Of a DNA stretch of 64,000 bases, positions 13,301 to 28,300 are shown piece after piece. Each line of letters opens with the position of its first letter. Positions within the stretch are counted from its first letter, which is position 1. Under the pieces are notes generated by a model. The model saw only the letters and a program-made list of their open reading frames with translations. It did no database searches and was not told the DNA's origin. Both the position numbers and the translations under genes were made by a program. The stretch comes from Metopolophium dirhodum (lineage: Eukaryota > Arthropoda > Insecta > Hemiptera > Aphididae), in assembly GCF_019925205.1 (NCBI RefSeq), contig NC_083562.1, positions 26,908,001 to 26,972,000 on the forward strand, given 5' to 3'.

Positions 13301-16300
13301 TTTGTTTAGCTTGAAAAAGCAGTAGGTTACGACCGCAGGAGACGAATAAGAGCACAAATTCGAGTAGTGAAACGTCAATTAGAGACAAACAGTGGAAAGG
13401 CAACCAACACTACGACACGTGTTACAAAGGTAATTTATTTTATTTCATAACTTGTATCAATTTATTATTATTTTTAAAAATCATTGTTTGTTGAAATTTG
13501 ATTATAGAACTTTCAAGATGTGTTGCCAGCCAAGACACAAAAACAAAGTAATGTTACTGTTGAAAAAACCGAGTATGTTAAGAAACTTGAAGTTAAAAAG
13601 GAAAGAAGTGTTTCTCCACAAAAATCGTATGCAAATCCAATTGGCAATTCGCGATCTCCTTCACCTAAGAAGACTCTTAGGTCAGTTGTGGAAACTCGAA
13701 CACCATTGCCTACACAAAAAGCTGTTCGATCAATTGAAAATGAACGATCTAATTCGCCTCAAAAAACTGTGATATCAGTTGAGAAAGTTCAACCTCTTTC
13801 ATCTCAAAAAATAACTCCAATTGAAAAAGTCCGATCTCCTTCGCCTCAAAAGAGTACTCCAACTGAAAAAGTCCGATCTCCTTCACCAAAAAAAATGTCT
13901 GTAGTCCAGAAACAACAAGATTCACGATTCACCAAAAATGAAAAGTCTTCTCGAAATTCTACTATCACCTCTACCTCGACAACAGTCACCAAAACTACCA
14001 AAGGTAAATATTTTATAATAATGAATTATACTTCATACATATTTTAGCACTTAACGCTAAGGGGAATATTTTAATAGGCTAATACTTTTTATAGACAATA
14101 TGCAAATGTATATATTCTTAAGTAGCTGGCTTTGAAGTAAATAAGGTTTGCACTTTCCACTAAATACCGACATGATATGTACTTTTAATGACAGATGATC
14201 AATAGTTAGGTTACTATAATTATTAATTATTGCTAGCATTTAAAATGTTGTTAAAAAAAATTTTCTATAGGTAGTAACTCTATACTTAACTTATCTAATT
14301 CAGAAAGATTATCGTATACACTTAACTATATTGTATACGTTTTATGTAAAGAAAATAAAAAAAAAATTTTTGTGAAAGTAAAGAAAAATTAACATTTTGT
14401 GGATAACGCTGTGGTTTTAATTTTACTTTCTTTATAATATACCGTTATTAAGAACTAAAAAGAAAAGACATTTTAACATTTATATTGTTGAATGCTATCG
14501 GAAATTCAATCATGTGTAAAATTGAGTTTTAATATTTTATTTTATATTCTAAGTAATAATCAATTCACTAAGGAATAGAATAATTCAAATTAATCCAAAT
14601 AATATAATATGAATAATTAAAATCGATTAGTAAACACTAACATTTTATTTTAAGTACAATAATAGTTTTGAGTGTAACTTAAAATAATATTATGAAGTCT
14701 TTTTAGTTTCTCCAAATGTATTTATAAAAATATCATAATAAAATACTCTAAAAATTGGTCATCATATTCAATCTCAATTAAATATTTAATATTAATCAAT
14801 ATCTAAAACCAAGGTGCTTAAGTACTTGCTGTAAAATTAAGTTAAAATTACGTTTAGTTTTAGTAACTTATTATTTGTATATGTATAAATATATAATAGG
14901 TAGGTAGTTTAATAAATTAATATTGTAAATCGAGCCCGGTACCTACACAACTATGCAAGTTGTAAATATTGTATGTGTATCCTAGGTCACGATTACTTAA
15001 ATTATATTTACAAATGTAAACCATAGGTCCAAATCAGTTTTATTTTTATCTTCATTTATCAAGAAGAGTTCTCCAGAAGAGTCAATTTTCGTCATCTTCT
15101 AATAATTTATAAAAATTTAAAATCGACTGGTTATGAAATTGTATTTCTTATTGAAAATTATTGTAGTTATATTAGTTTATTTCCTACTTATGCTAATATA
15201 CATATTCATTAATTGGCATTTTGCTTGTTGGGTACACAATTTCTATACTTTTTAAACGAGAGAATGATACATTATTTGACATCTGTTACATTTTACCATT
15301 GATTATAAATACTAGCACTACTATTTATAATCAATGATCTTACATACAGTCATGCAGATGTAATCAGATCTTGTGTACTATATTATGTATATACTGCAAC
15401 TGCACATCAATTTGTCAGCAAAAATGATAGAAGCAAAACTTACAATCGACTTTTATTTACCTAGGTACTATTGTGCCAAGTCGAGTTTATTTTACATTTT
15501 TACCCATAGTTCTAAAGATTTCGAAAAAATACAAATAGTTATTTTATCATCATCATAATTTAACACAACATATTTTGTTAACTCTCAAGTCTCAATTCAC
15601 TATATTTTGAATAAACTGAAAATTAATACACTCATCCAACGTAAAAGTACATTTAGTAAGTACTAAGTAGGCACTAGGCACCTACCTATATAGTAAGGTA
15701 TTTATAATGCCTATATATTACAATAATTAAATCTATACATAGTTTTTGTACTCAGATATAATTATAGGCACTAAATAAGAAAATTTATTACAAGGGCAAG
15801 TAATAAATGTTAAAATGTTTAAAAAAAATTGAGCAAACATGACGTGATTAAATGTATATTTAAAATAATAACGACCATGCCAAAAAATAATTCACCGGCA
15901 GATAACAATATTTTATGTAGGTATCTGTATCACCACCAAGTCCAGTTTATTTTATTGGAATACCTACCAATTAAAAAATTTAAGTCATTTATAGTATATT
16001 ATAGTATTTAAAAAACACACAATAAAATTCCATTTTGAGCTTGTGACGTTTTTTTTTCTATAGTATTGGTGGACAGGCGGGGATACTTGGTGTTAAGAGT
16101 ACAGTAGCACCGCATATTCAAAAATATAAAAATACTTTAGTTAGTGTGTCGAGGCCCGAAGGTATACATCTATATTTTAAACAGTTGATATTTGAATATT
16201 ACAAAGATAACATTTTGGTTCACTTTATTTCATATCTATTAATTACATTGGTTTCCGGTTTATTTTTGAAATTTAATTATTGTACATTTGTGCGTATAGG

Positions 16301-19300
16301 TATTAGGCATACCAAACCATTAATTTACGGCAAAGCAAATGAGAAATTGTTACGGGCAGCCGGCTGCCGGAAGCTTAGAAATCTTCTTATATCTTGTTAT
16401 AATTTAAGCAACGTACTTACAGTAAATTGAATACAGTTCAAGATATTGAAATCATTTATTTATTCTATTGAAAACGGCTTGCTGGAGTGCCGGAGCGGAG
16501 TAGGAGACACTCCGCACAGCGACACACTGACATATTTTACTGTCTCCATTTTCCACCAAATACAAAAACGAGTAATACAGGAAAAACATAGCTATACATT
16601 TCTAAAGTTGTGTAGGTTCATAGACTTATTAGGGTAAACAATTAATGTATAATTATTATTGAATTAATACATTGGTTACAGTCATTGTCCACTGATAATT
16701 CCTAATTTTAGGATAGTTTTTTTCGATATTTTAATTATAAAATGTGGTTAATAATAATACTTATTTAATATTTTATAGTTCACACACTGTACGTCGATAC
16801 ACCTAATTTTTTTCTGTGGCTGCGTACTAATTTGTATTTGTATAAAACTACAATATAATTACATATTATAAATATAATATATATATTTATTATCATTTTA
16901 TAGATTACATTTATATTACCAACCAAATTATAATTTTTAGAATAAGCTAAATATTAGATTTCTAAATATCAGCAAAATTAAAATTAGGATATCTTAATAG
17001 TTCTTATTGCCAGCACTTAATGCCGCGAATTGTCGTCTGTCACATATTATATACCTATTATCGTGTACAATTTATACAACTAGGTACAAAAACGATAAAT
17101 AATTATTTGATAATTAATAATAATTGTCGATCGGTGGCCGCCAATGTTGTTTGAATACTTAAACACATCATAGTCATCAATAGGTACCATCGCACGTTCA
17201 ACAATTTGGTCATCCTCGCTTGCTGGTAAACTTCCGTCGGTAATGATAATAACATAGGTACGCACATCGTATTGAATATTGCGCAGCAGCTCCTAATGTG
17301 CCACCAACCACGGCGGCGTGCGCCAAACGATTTTCGAATTTTTGACTATACGTGTGCCCATAAAATATACTATAATAGTATAATAGGTACCTACCATTCG
17401 ATCACCGGTCATTACATCGTTTCGCACCATCACTCGTCCCGGGCCGCACAGTAATATAATCAACGGCTACAACAAACATACACACGTAAAATAATTGCCA
17501 CCCGACTGCATTTTTTTTCACATAAATCAAAACTGTAAATACAGCCCATAAAAATCTGTACACATGTCTGAACCGCAGTATAAACTATATACAGAAATGG
17601 TTTATGCTCGTCGGGCCATCGTGCAGCTCCGGTTTGGCGAAAACTTGAACAGACCGTTTATGGACGTGTGCTATGTGTGCATTTCAAATGTTATATATTC
17701 CATGGTAGTATTGTATCGGCGTATATAGTGTATTATAATATTTTAGGGCTTATTTATACATTGAAATCTGTCCGTTTGCCAATAACTGAGAAAAATATGA
17801 TGACACGTGAGTTGTAGATTTAGTTCGACGACGATAGCGTGATTACTTTATTCGGTGTATATAATTATGATACTTATAAGTCTGCGCCCTTTAGACGGCC
17901 TGTCTCGCTCGGTTCGGGCGTTCGATTGTTAAAATGTACATAATATCATATTATATTGGACACAGACATATACGAGTCGATGTATTACCTTACGGCTTAC
18001 ACCCAGGTTATATACCTATTTCAAATATACTGAAATAATATTATATTGTTAAATATTTGTTTTTAATTTTTCAACAATTATACGTTTATAAAAACAAAAA
18101 ATAATAGGTACCTTTCAAATATATATTATTTTTAGGACCCCCCCCCCCCCCACTCACACAGAGAAATGTTGAAAATCCGCCACTGGGCGTGAGTATATTG
18201 TAAACATTGTAATCGACGTATTTACTGTAATCGACCTGTATGCTTATAATGTATAATATAGGAACAAATGAAAAATGTGCCGACGGTCGTCAGTATTATT
18301 ACACACATACATATTAAAATATTATATAGTCTAGCGTGCGAACAACCTGTTTGAGTAAAACCGTACACACGCGCGTGCAATAGGTATAGAGACCACCGTT
18401 GTGGCGAGTATTTATATAGTACATCATATACCTATAATAGTTATTACTTATTAGTTATTAGGTACACACACGTCTTGTCCGTCCCGAAGTATGAGGTTTT
18501 CGTGTTATCGGGTTATCGGCCGGCGACGACGACGACGACAACGACGTTGAAGAGGACGTGTACAGCGTACAATAATAATAGTAGTAAAAATAATAATATT
18601 ATTTTATCGGCATCATTATTATCATCATTATTATAATATTATTATTATACACGATGAGAAACGATAATATACCTAAACGTCGGCGGCCGTCCGTATAAGC
18701 CAATCCCCCCGCGCACCGCGCCGCTTGGCCATAGGTTTGTACGATGCCGGAGGGGGTAGGAGGGACGAGCGCGCGTGATGCGGTTATGAGGTCTTCTCGG
18801 TTAGGACGTCCGACATGCCACATGCGGCAGGCAATCCGTCACACGGCACCGGACCGCACGTACGCACACGTCGCCGCCGTCGCGTCCGTCTGTTTTTCGG
18901 CTAGAAAATAATTTTATACCGGTTCGTAGACGACACCTCCTCACTCGTTTTTTCCGTTTTCAATCTCTTTAACCCCTTATCGTTGGTGACCACGGGTTAG
19001 TACCGTGTGGATTTGCGCACGTCCGACGAGTGAATCGGAGTGTTGTTCGGACATTGCAGTCGAACAGAAGTCTACACACGGCGCGGGAATAGGGTCGCCA
19101 AAAATTGCGTCCAACAGGATTAGGTACGTACAGACTACAGAAGTACAGAATGTTATTATATTGACGTGTACTGTGCATATTATAAATTGTGTTGGTTGGC
19201 TACAATTATTAAATATTGTCGCAATGTAGTGCAGGTATTATTACTATTGTTAAATGCGCTATACCGCCGCGTGGTATCATGTACGCACACAGATCTCGGG

Positions 19301-22300
19301 TCTTGGTATCTGGAAAACCGTGCGAAAAACAATAATATTATATCGTCATCCGCCGGGCAAGCGCCGTATCGATTTCCTGATCGATCGTTACGACCTTTAT
19401 ATCCGTTCATCTGGACGGACAACAGCAGTCACCACTAGGCCGGACTGTGAGGCGGGTAGTTATAGAGTCGGTATCGGTGGTGCTATTTATCGCGCGGTTC
19501 TATTTATAAAATATAATCGGATGCTCTATAATGCCGGTCATCATTTCGATCGGCCGCCGTTGGGGCATTGGGCTAGGAGTATTTTTAACGGCCGAAAACA
19601 CTCTTAATGTCAACCTACCGGCTACCGGTCTTTTACATTTTACATCATGACGTGGTGACGCGTGTATAAAATCATGTATAGGTAGATTGTAGATATAATA
19701 TAATAGGTATGGAAAGATTGTTTAGGTATATAATACAATAGGTATGGAAAGATTGTAGATAATATGTCGTATATGCGTTTAGCGTAGGTATCCTTATGCG
19801 TACTTATGATTTCTAAAAGTGCCCGTGTTCTAATATTATTGATTTCGAAACGAAAAGGTTTACGTTATAATGTCATCATTATATATTTGTAGGTATAGTA
19901 GGTAGATATTAGTTACCTATATTATTATTATTGTATAATGCATAGGTAGCCAAGTATACTTATAGGTACTCAAAATTTCGCACGTACCAAATGTCAGCTG
20001 GCCGTTACACAGAGACCATTAATTTATCGTGCTTAATGTGTAATATATTATATTATTATTATAGCTGTTAAACGACGTTATGCATGATTTTGGTGTCGAA
20101 CAATTTTCATTTTTTAATAGTTTTTACGTATTCAAATACAAATTTAAATTACGTTGTTTTAAAAACCATTGCTCGAATTGGGGGGACGGAGCAAGGCTTT
20201 CATATATTATTATTATTTCCATATTTTGTTTATTTGTTTATATCAACTGTTCAACTATATTATTAAATTCTTATATCATAATTTATAACGCACAGTATTG
20301 GCCTGGGTCATGAGCATTAAATGTTCTATGCCCCGCCACCCTGGTAACTTATTTTGTTGTGTGTTAGAAAGATAACAAATTTATAGAATAATCAATCCAT
20401 AAAATGTTGTAAGAAAAGGAATTGATTATGGAGAATAATGGATATTATTTAATATTATATACATTTTTATAAAATCTATCAATCTCAATATTTATATTGT
20501 CAGACAACAAGTTACAACTAACTAAAAATATATTTTTATAATATTCGTATATTACAATTTTAATTTTATTCTGTAGTAGTTTAATAATCTATACACTTAA
20601 TACGTTGTTCTAAATATTAACTATTACCTAAATCTAAAAATAAAATAAAAAAATTTAGTATTATAGTGTAACAATCATTTATTATTTTCTTAATACAAAT
20701 ATTTGATTAATAAATGAAAAGTCCAATGAATATATTTAAAATGTTTTTAAGTTGTTCATAGTTCATACAATTATACATTGCGTACCAACATTATAATAAA
20801 TTACAAGAGATAATTTGTATTTTTAATGCTCAAATGAATAATATTTAAGTGCAGATTTTAAACAATTTTAGTGTCTATAATTATGATGTTGTTTGCGTGT
20901 GCTCTAAATCTAAATGCAAATGTGTAATAAGTAAAAAGTATCTTTAATAATCTAAGCGTTGTATATAATATAAGTACTTACACATTTTATTTAAAAAAAA
21001 CCCATTTAGTTGTACCTGGAAAGTGGTAGGTCCCTATAACTTGAATGTAGAATGTATGATTAAATACGTAGAGTTTATATAGAACATATTGATGAATTTA
21101 AGTTGTATATTTTATTATTTCGCGCTAATAATTTTATCTAAACAGATTGTTAACGTAATTACAAGATTTTGAAAGTATCTTATTAGAAAGTTAGTTAAAT
21201 TAATTATGTCATTGTTATAATTGAAATATTATAAATGTTACCAGCTAAATTGTTACAAACTTTTGCTCAGGTCTTAACCAGTAATTTATATAGCCACTAG
21301 TTTTAACTTGAAGTGTAGGTATTATTTTTTTACTAAATGAAAACATATTTCATACAAATTAACGCGTCATATTGTTCCGGAACGGTAAACTTATAATAGT
21401 TAATTCGTTCCGGCGAGATTTTACTTTCTATGATTTTTTAAAACTCAATTGTGTATTTGAAATTTAATGTGCCCTTCGAATTGATTGTTTTTTGTACAGC
21501 TTTTTATCCGCATAATTGTTGTACTAAAACTTCCATTGATATAAATTGTTACCCTTTACGTCTTAAATTTGATTCTATAACTTAACACTCATAATTTAAA
21601 CCCAAAACCCACAATCAATAATACTTTTCATACGATTATAACTTTGATTAAGTTATTTTCAAGGTTATATTACACTGGCACATCAGTCACTATGTTGTTA
21701 AATAACTATAGTTAATTATTAATTAAATTATATTGTCATTCACGATAGGTGCACACAAATAATTGCATTATCCGGTTGAAAATGACATATTTAAACTTGC
21801 CTAATTAATATTCAAACAACGAGATCAAACACTATTACCTATCTATACTTATCATAAAATATACCCGGAAGGTAGATGCGGCTAAGTGATAAACAACGAG
21901 TGTCAACGACTATTATATGTCTTAAGTTGTTGTACTTGGCACCTGAAGTAGAAAGACATAAACCGTTTTACAATCATTAAAATTAATGTTAAGGGCTTGT
22001 ACAATTAATAAATATAAGTAGGTACCTATAACCTATGTAGTAATTACTGATTAAATATTATTTGACAAAAAAATATAAATGGTACCTATAAAGTGTAGTT
22101 AGATTTATTATAATACGTAGGTATTAAAAAAAATCAAATTTACACCAATAATTTGTATTTATTTAGTTGAATATATTAGGTACCTGTATAATCTACTCAT
22201 TGTTCAATGATAATATGCGTATTTGTTAGTTATTAGTACTTATTTACTTATTATATTATGCTAATATACAAATTAACAAATAATTAATAAGCAATGATAA

Positions 22301-25300
22301 CGCATGCAATTCTTTTATTTCATAATACTTTTTATATTATTTTATTAGCAATCTCCTAGCTAATTAGCTACCCCTATATTATGGGCTTATCGCATATACG
22401 GCTATACCAAACATCTAGTTTTATCACTTTTATGACGACGGGGAGCAAATATATTTTAAGAAATGTACCTACTTAAAAACTATAAAATATAATTATTATA
22501 ATTTTCTATAAAGCAAATCTTTTAGAAATTGAGTTAAGTTTTTTTTTAAATAACTTAATATTTATGCGATATGTTTACATGTAGGACTTTACGACTTCTT
22601 TATTAAAGATTCAAATTTTAAACTTAAAAATAACTACATTTAAGACATGATTACAATTTTCATAATTTAGTGATTAACTTTTTTGTAATCGTTTTTCAAA
22701 AATTAAATTAATATGTTTCGGCACGTCCTATTTATTATATTTAGATTTGTTAATTATTATATTTGAAATAATGTATCAAGTACCTAAGCGAAAACAAATT
22801 GTATTATACTTATATAACGTATGTGTTTTGGTGAGTTTATTATATTGACAAGTTTCAAGATATGATAACTACACAACTATTATACATGTTTATAAGTTTA
22901 TTATTAGTTTATAGGTACAAATAATAGTGTACGTAGTAGGTACTTATTGTATGATAGGCAGTATAATAATTTAAACATATTTGTTTGTACCAAAAAAATG
23001 TTCTAAATAGTTCTACCCCACACTTCAACAACCTGCAATATTATAAAATGTATAAGTTATAACTAATAAGTTATACTTATAACACATCCTAGTTTACTGA
23101 TTAAGTGAATATGCGTAATACGTACGTTTTAATTTTAACTAAAAATCGTGTCAGTGGTGATAATTCGTGACGGGCCCATTGCCAGACGCTTTTTCGTATC
23201 GGTAATAATAAATGACATCACGTTTTTCCACCATAAACAAACTGTATATTGTTGTATGCGTATGAACTTATTTTACTAAATAATAATGATATAAGTGTGT
23301 GTTTTAAGTAATGTGTATTTTAATATATTGGAACTTCGATGTGGGTGCGAGCTACAAATTTATACTCGTGTCCATAAATCTAGGAACTGTGATTAAAATA
23401 ACCCTTGAAGGCTATTAGGCTCGGACTCGAAGTATTGCCGAAAGTCGTGCCAATTTTTTTCTTGGTAGTCTTTAAAAAATTTTCTAATTAAAATTAACTA
23501 ACTAAATAATTTTTTTAACTTGAGTACATTATAATATAATATAACCTATATTCTATAGGTACCTACTTGTAATTTAGTGATTTTATATGCGCAAAGGTGT
23601 AGCATAATAATATAACTATATTAAAAATATTGAAATTTAAATATGTTTAGATGATAATATTAATAGGTATATTTAACATTTATGTATCGGTATCAATTAG
23701 TCTAATCACTTTGACTATCACGCTTCAGTACCATAACCAATCTGTATAGTGATGTGTTCAATTTTCTCATTTTAATTCACTTTTTTTCTCTTTTTTTATA
23801 AAATAATACAATATATACATGCAAATTTAAACGACGTATACGATAATACCTAATTCGTATTAATTGTATTTATTTGAGTTATTGACTTAACTATATATGT
23901 ACCTATCTAATTAGTATACACCGTTATATATACGTACTATATACATAGGTAGATGTTAAATATAATATAAGTTATTACTAGTGTTGGGATTTTGATGCAA
24001 TGTAATTTTTTTTCCTGATGTTCTAACACGTACGTCCATAAGCAGAAAACTTGTTATAGTTGATACAGATTATATTTTTATTATAGTTTTTATTTTGCAT
24101 TTTGTTGACAAATTTAACTTAAAATGCAGTTTTATGGAATTTTTTGACGTTTTAAGCCTTTAGGGCATATTTAAAGTTTATAGAGCATTTTTCATAATTT
24201 ATCTGTAAGCTAATTAGGCTATTTGATCACGCATTTCGGTGTCTGATCGCTCAAATTTAAATTATACGAACGTGCGTTTTATCGTGTAAATACTGGTATA
24301 TATTTTGTTTATATTTTTTTTTGTAATAAGTACGTGCATAATATCAACCATGTGTCTATTTTATTTTTAAATTCAGAAAAAATTTTTAATGCATTATTGC
24401 ATTTTTTAGAGCATTTTTGTGGTTTTTTTTTACTGTTAAAATCCTAAGCCTAGTTATTATACTTCCCTAAACATTTTGGTCAGAAGTTATTATTTTGTCT
24501 CCTAAATTAATGAAACCTTACACGGCCTTGCACCATATTATTTTATATTTGCATGTGTTATTTTAGATTTTGATGCATCTATATAATATAATGTTATAGG
24601 TATTCAATTAGACACTCCACTCAGTCCACTCCCGTTACAAACAACAATAGGTTGTTAGTAGCAAATTATCTTTCAACCACTCTCGTACCTTGAATACTGT
24701 AATATGTTATAGTATTAAATTGAATAACGCAATCTGGGAGAATATTTTGAAAATAAATTATGGATACACGTAACTTATAGGTACCTATAGGTACATTATA
24801 TGGGTGACACACCTAAATCACACGCGCACCAGTCAATTATTTTGTAGTCCGTAACCGTATTTCCGTTGGTCATTTCCTGCGAATAATAAAAAATTCACTA
24901 TCACAATAAAAAACTAACACAATATATCATCTCGCACACACGCATAATATAGCACTAACCTAAAAGTGACGATACCGATGTAGGCCATAACTATAACACC
25001 ATTCGTTTTAAACATTTGTCAGTCACCTTGGCATTTATACAGCCATACAGGTTACCCACGTGTGTTTAAAATAATTTTTCCTAAATTAAAGTGTGTATAT
25101 TGTTATTATTGCCCTGAACTTGTTTAGATTATTTGCAACTGCAAAAAACAATAGGTCATAGAACTGTAGAAGCATATTATATGTAAAATGTTCCTAGTTC
25201 TTAGATTTAGACAATTTATAAAGTTTGTAATAATAAGTACCTAACGTATTTATAAACAATTACACACAAAATCAATCCATAAATATAATATACATTTATT

Positions 25301-28300
25301 GTGTTTATCTATAATCAATAATCATCAATATGATGTATTGATGTGTATTAGACAAAACAAAGAATTTATAACTTGTTTTGAATAGAAATATTTTATAATA
25401 ATTTATAACTTATAACTTATAAGTATATATTTTAGAATTAAAACATTTTATGTTTTACAAATCAAAATGTTATATACATAATTTTAATCCTATATTTGTC
25501 AGTTAGGCCATTTTTTGTATATTTAAAATACTTTTTGTTTCGGTATACTCACTTGTTGGCTAATGCACGGTGATTTAAATCAGACAAATGGGATTATGAA
25601 TTGTTGACGTAATTGTTTCTAGGATAGTCTATGTAAATACTAAATGAAACTTGAAATGGCTAGCTCAAAATTGATTCGTTTTCCAACCAAAAAAAAACCT
25701 TTCTTAACCTTAACCTAAATATATATTAGCATTAGTATCCGTCTATCTCAATATTATTCTTCCATAAATTTGCCAAAGTAAAATATACCCATTTAACGTT
25801 TAAACTAATTCTTTTCTTTAATTATAATCTATAATTTAATATGACAAATATAAGTAAACATTACATTTCATCGAAAGTAGGTAGCTATGATATTCATGTG
25901 TACAAAAACCTTAAGCCGGGCTGAGTCTTCACCGTGTTATCGTGTAGAGTTGAATATATTCAAAATATCAATATTCAATATATTCAATATATTGAGTTAT
26001 ACATATTCAACTTGAAAGTAACGTGTTACCAACATTTTGTTACCAATGTATTAAACAAATAAATAAACGGCACATGACACGAGTCGGTGTAGTGTAAACT
26101 CGGCTTTACAGGAGTTTCCTAGCTTTTCCTAACCTTTATTTATTTTTTATACATAAAATTAATTTTAATATTTTAATATTGGCCAATAAAAATGATAATC
26201 TTGTATAAGAGTTTTTTTTTTTTTACTGTAGTTGAATTACTTTTTTACGCTCCCAAATGTTTGTTACCAAGATCGGAGGAAATTGCAGTTGCGTAACATA
26301 ATTGATATGGAAATTAGGAAAAAAACCGTCACGTAACAGTTCTTTGACACTACCTATACAGATTTGATGCTTTCCCATAGTAATGTATAATAAGTAACAT
26401 AAAAGTATAAAACGATAACGCATTCGATACGCACATCACTAACCGTGCGGTGGCTATCATTGACATAATCCTACATGAATTTAGAAATTTGTTCTCATCA
26501 AGTATTGTTGGTTGTTACCGATATTTTTGGTCCTCGAAAATTATTTTAAATTTAATTTAATGGTATTAGGAAAATAATATATTTCCCAAACAGTAGTGGC
26601 ACCAACCAGATATAAGTCACCATACGTAAAAAAAAAAAAATATAGCGACGTAATTAAAATTCGCATTTATAATAATTAGAAGGTAGGTATCTTGGAAAAA
26701 TTAATTCGATTGAAATAATATAAAATGTAATAAGTTAACAACACTTTCGAAAATCTTATTCCGTCTTTATGTAAACGTATGGTCGTTAGTCGTAGGTTTA
26801 TTAAGTTTGCATATTTCAGGCGTAATGTCAATTTGCTCGGTAGTCGGAATCTATATTAGACATATTTTATCGTAACGTGCTATTATTATCATTTATCTAT
26901 ATAATTAAGTAACGAGTTATCATAATACTATGCAGGTTCGAATGTACGTCTTCTTGATCTAGTCTACATCTATTTTATTGTATCTACTATCTAGGTAAAA
27001 TAGTTGACATGTTTTTTAAGTCGTTTACACTGAATTGTATCTACTATGTACTAGTTAAATTTAATACTATAACTAGTTACATTTGATATTATAACTAGTA
27101 TGTACCTATAGACGCAAACACTATGGCGCAAAAATTGTTATTGTATAAAATGTATGCCTATAGGTACAATGCATTAATACTTATACATTATCAATTATAA
27201 ACAACAATTACAATCAAAATAAAAAAATTAACATTTTAAATTGTCATGTTATTAGATTGAACAAGTAATAATTTTATTAATGGTTTTAACTCATAATAAT
27301 TGGGCGCCTAGATACCTTCCGAAGTAAAAAAAGTCGATAATTTTTGTACGAATTGCCTCCCGACTATATACCTACGAGTTGCCTCCCGATGTACCCTAAA
27401 GTTTATCGTAATAAAAAAGAATATAGTTACCTCCCAAATGGACTGGTAAATGAGGCAATAAATGTATAAATGGTTCCTAAACTATTCAAACGTTCTATAA
27501 ATACATTTATAATTATAGTAACAAATGTTTTTTATTGACTAATAATTTATTATATTACTGTTTTTAATAACTCTGCAATGTTTGTATACACGTATGTGAT
27601 AATATTATGTACCCAAGACTGATGTTTTTTAATCGTACTATATGATTTTAAATGTCTAAAAAATAAATGTTTTTAATAATTTTAGTATGAAGTTCTTTAT
27701 AGACTTAAAATAAAACCACCTAACCTATAAGTTTAATGTCTATCATTATTATGTCATATTAGGTATACCTATTAATTTATATTATATTAAATATGCGTAG
27801 CTATACATTTATATTTTATAATTCTAATTTATTATACACAATAAATTATGCATACGTACATAAATTCATTTATTTACATGGTACTATATTTTAGCGAAGT
27901 TTATGAACCACTATTTAATTCTATAATATAGGAGACAAATAGTGTGAACATTTTTGATATACAAATCGTATTCGTATATAATTATGAAATGCCTGATCAC
28001 TGGATACAATTAGTGTATATTAACCTTTTTACTTACGATGAGGATGGGAGGCAACTAGAATGCACCGTAATAATTATAATATAAATTAACGTGTCGTTAT
28101 GTTATTGATAATTATATTCTTGTAGTAAGTAGTAACAATAAAAATAAAAATAAAAATCTTCTTTATGGCGTGAAACTAAAAACCAAAATGTATTTCCTTC
28201 CTCGAAAAATAAAAATATTACTTATTACAATAAATCTTTAACATGAAATTTAACATGATATAATATTTATTAATTTAGATGTAATAAGAGCGCCCCGTAT

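Noticed and set aside
16146..16637. Two adjacent small frames (94 and 63 residues)
   Set aside because: Not similar to any protein I know, no splice context, in a large intron.
18599..19607. Overlapping frames on both strands at 18.6-19.6 kb
   Set aside because: Explained by GC-richness of the island; frames on both strands are equally open and protein-like in none.
20160..20345. Possible transposon ends (GAATTGGGGGGACGGAGC and GCCCCGCCACC)
   Set aside because: Resemble ends of dispersed elements but do not pair well and lack flanking duplications.
27290..28080. Possible single transposon bounded by GTTGCCTCCC words
   Set aside because: The words recur at 27350, 27385 and 27430 and inverted near 28047, but no terminal repeat or target duplication could be fixed.
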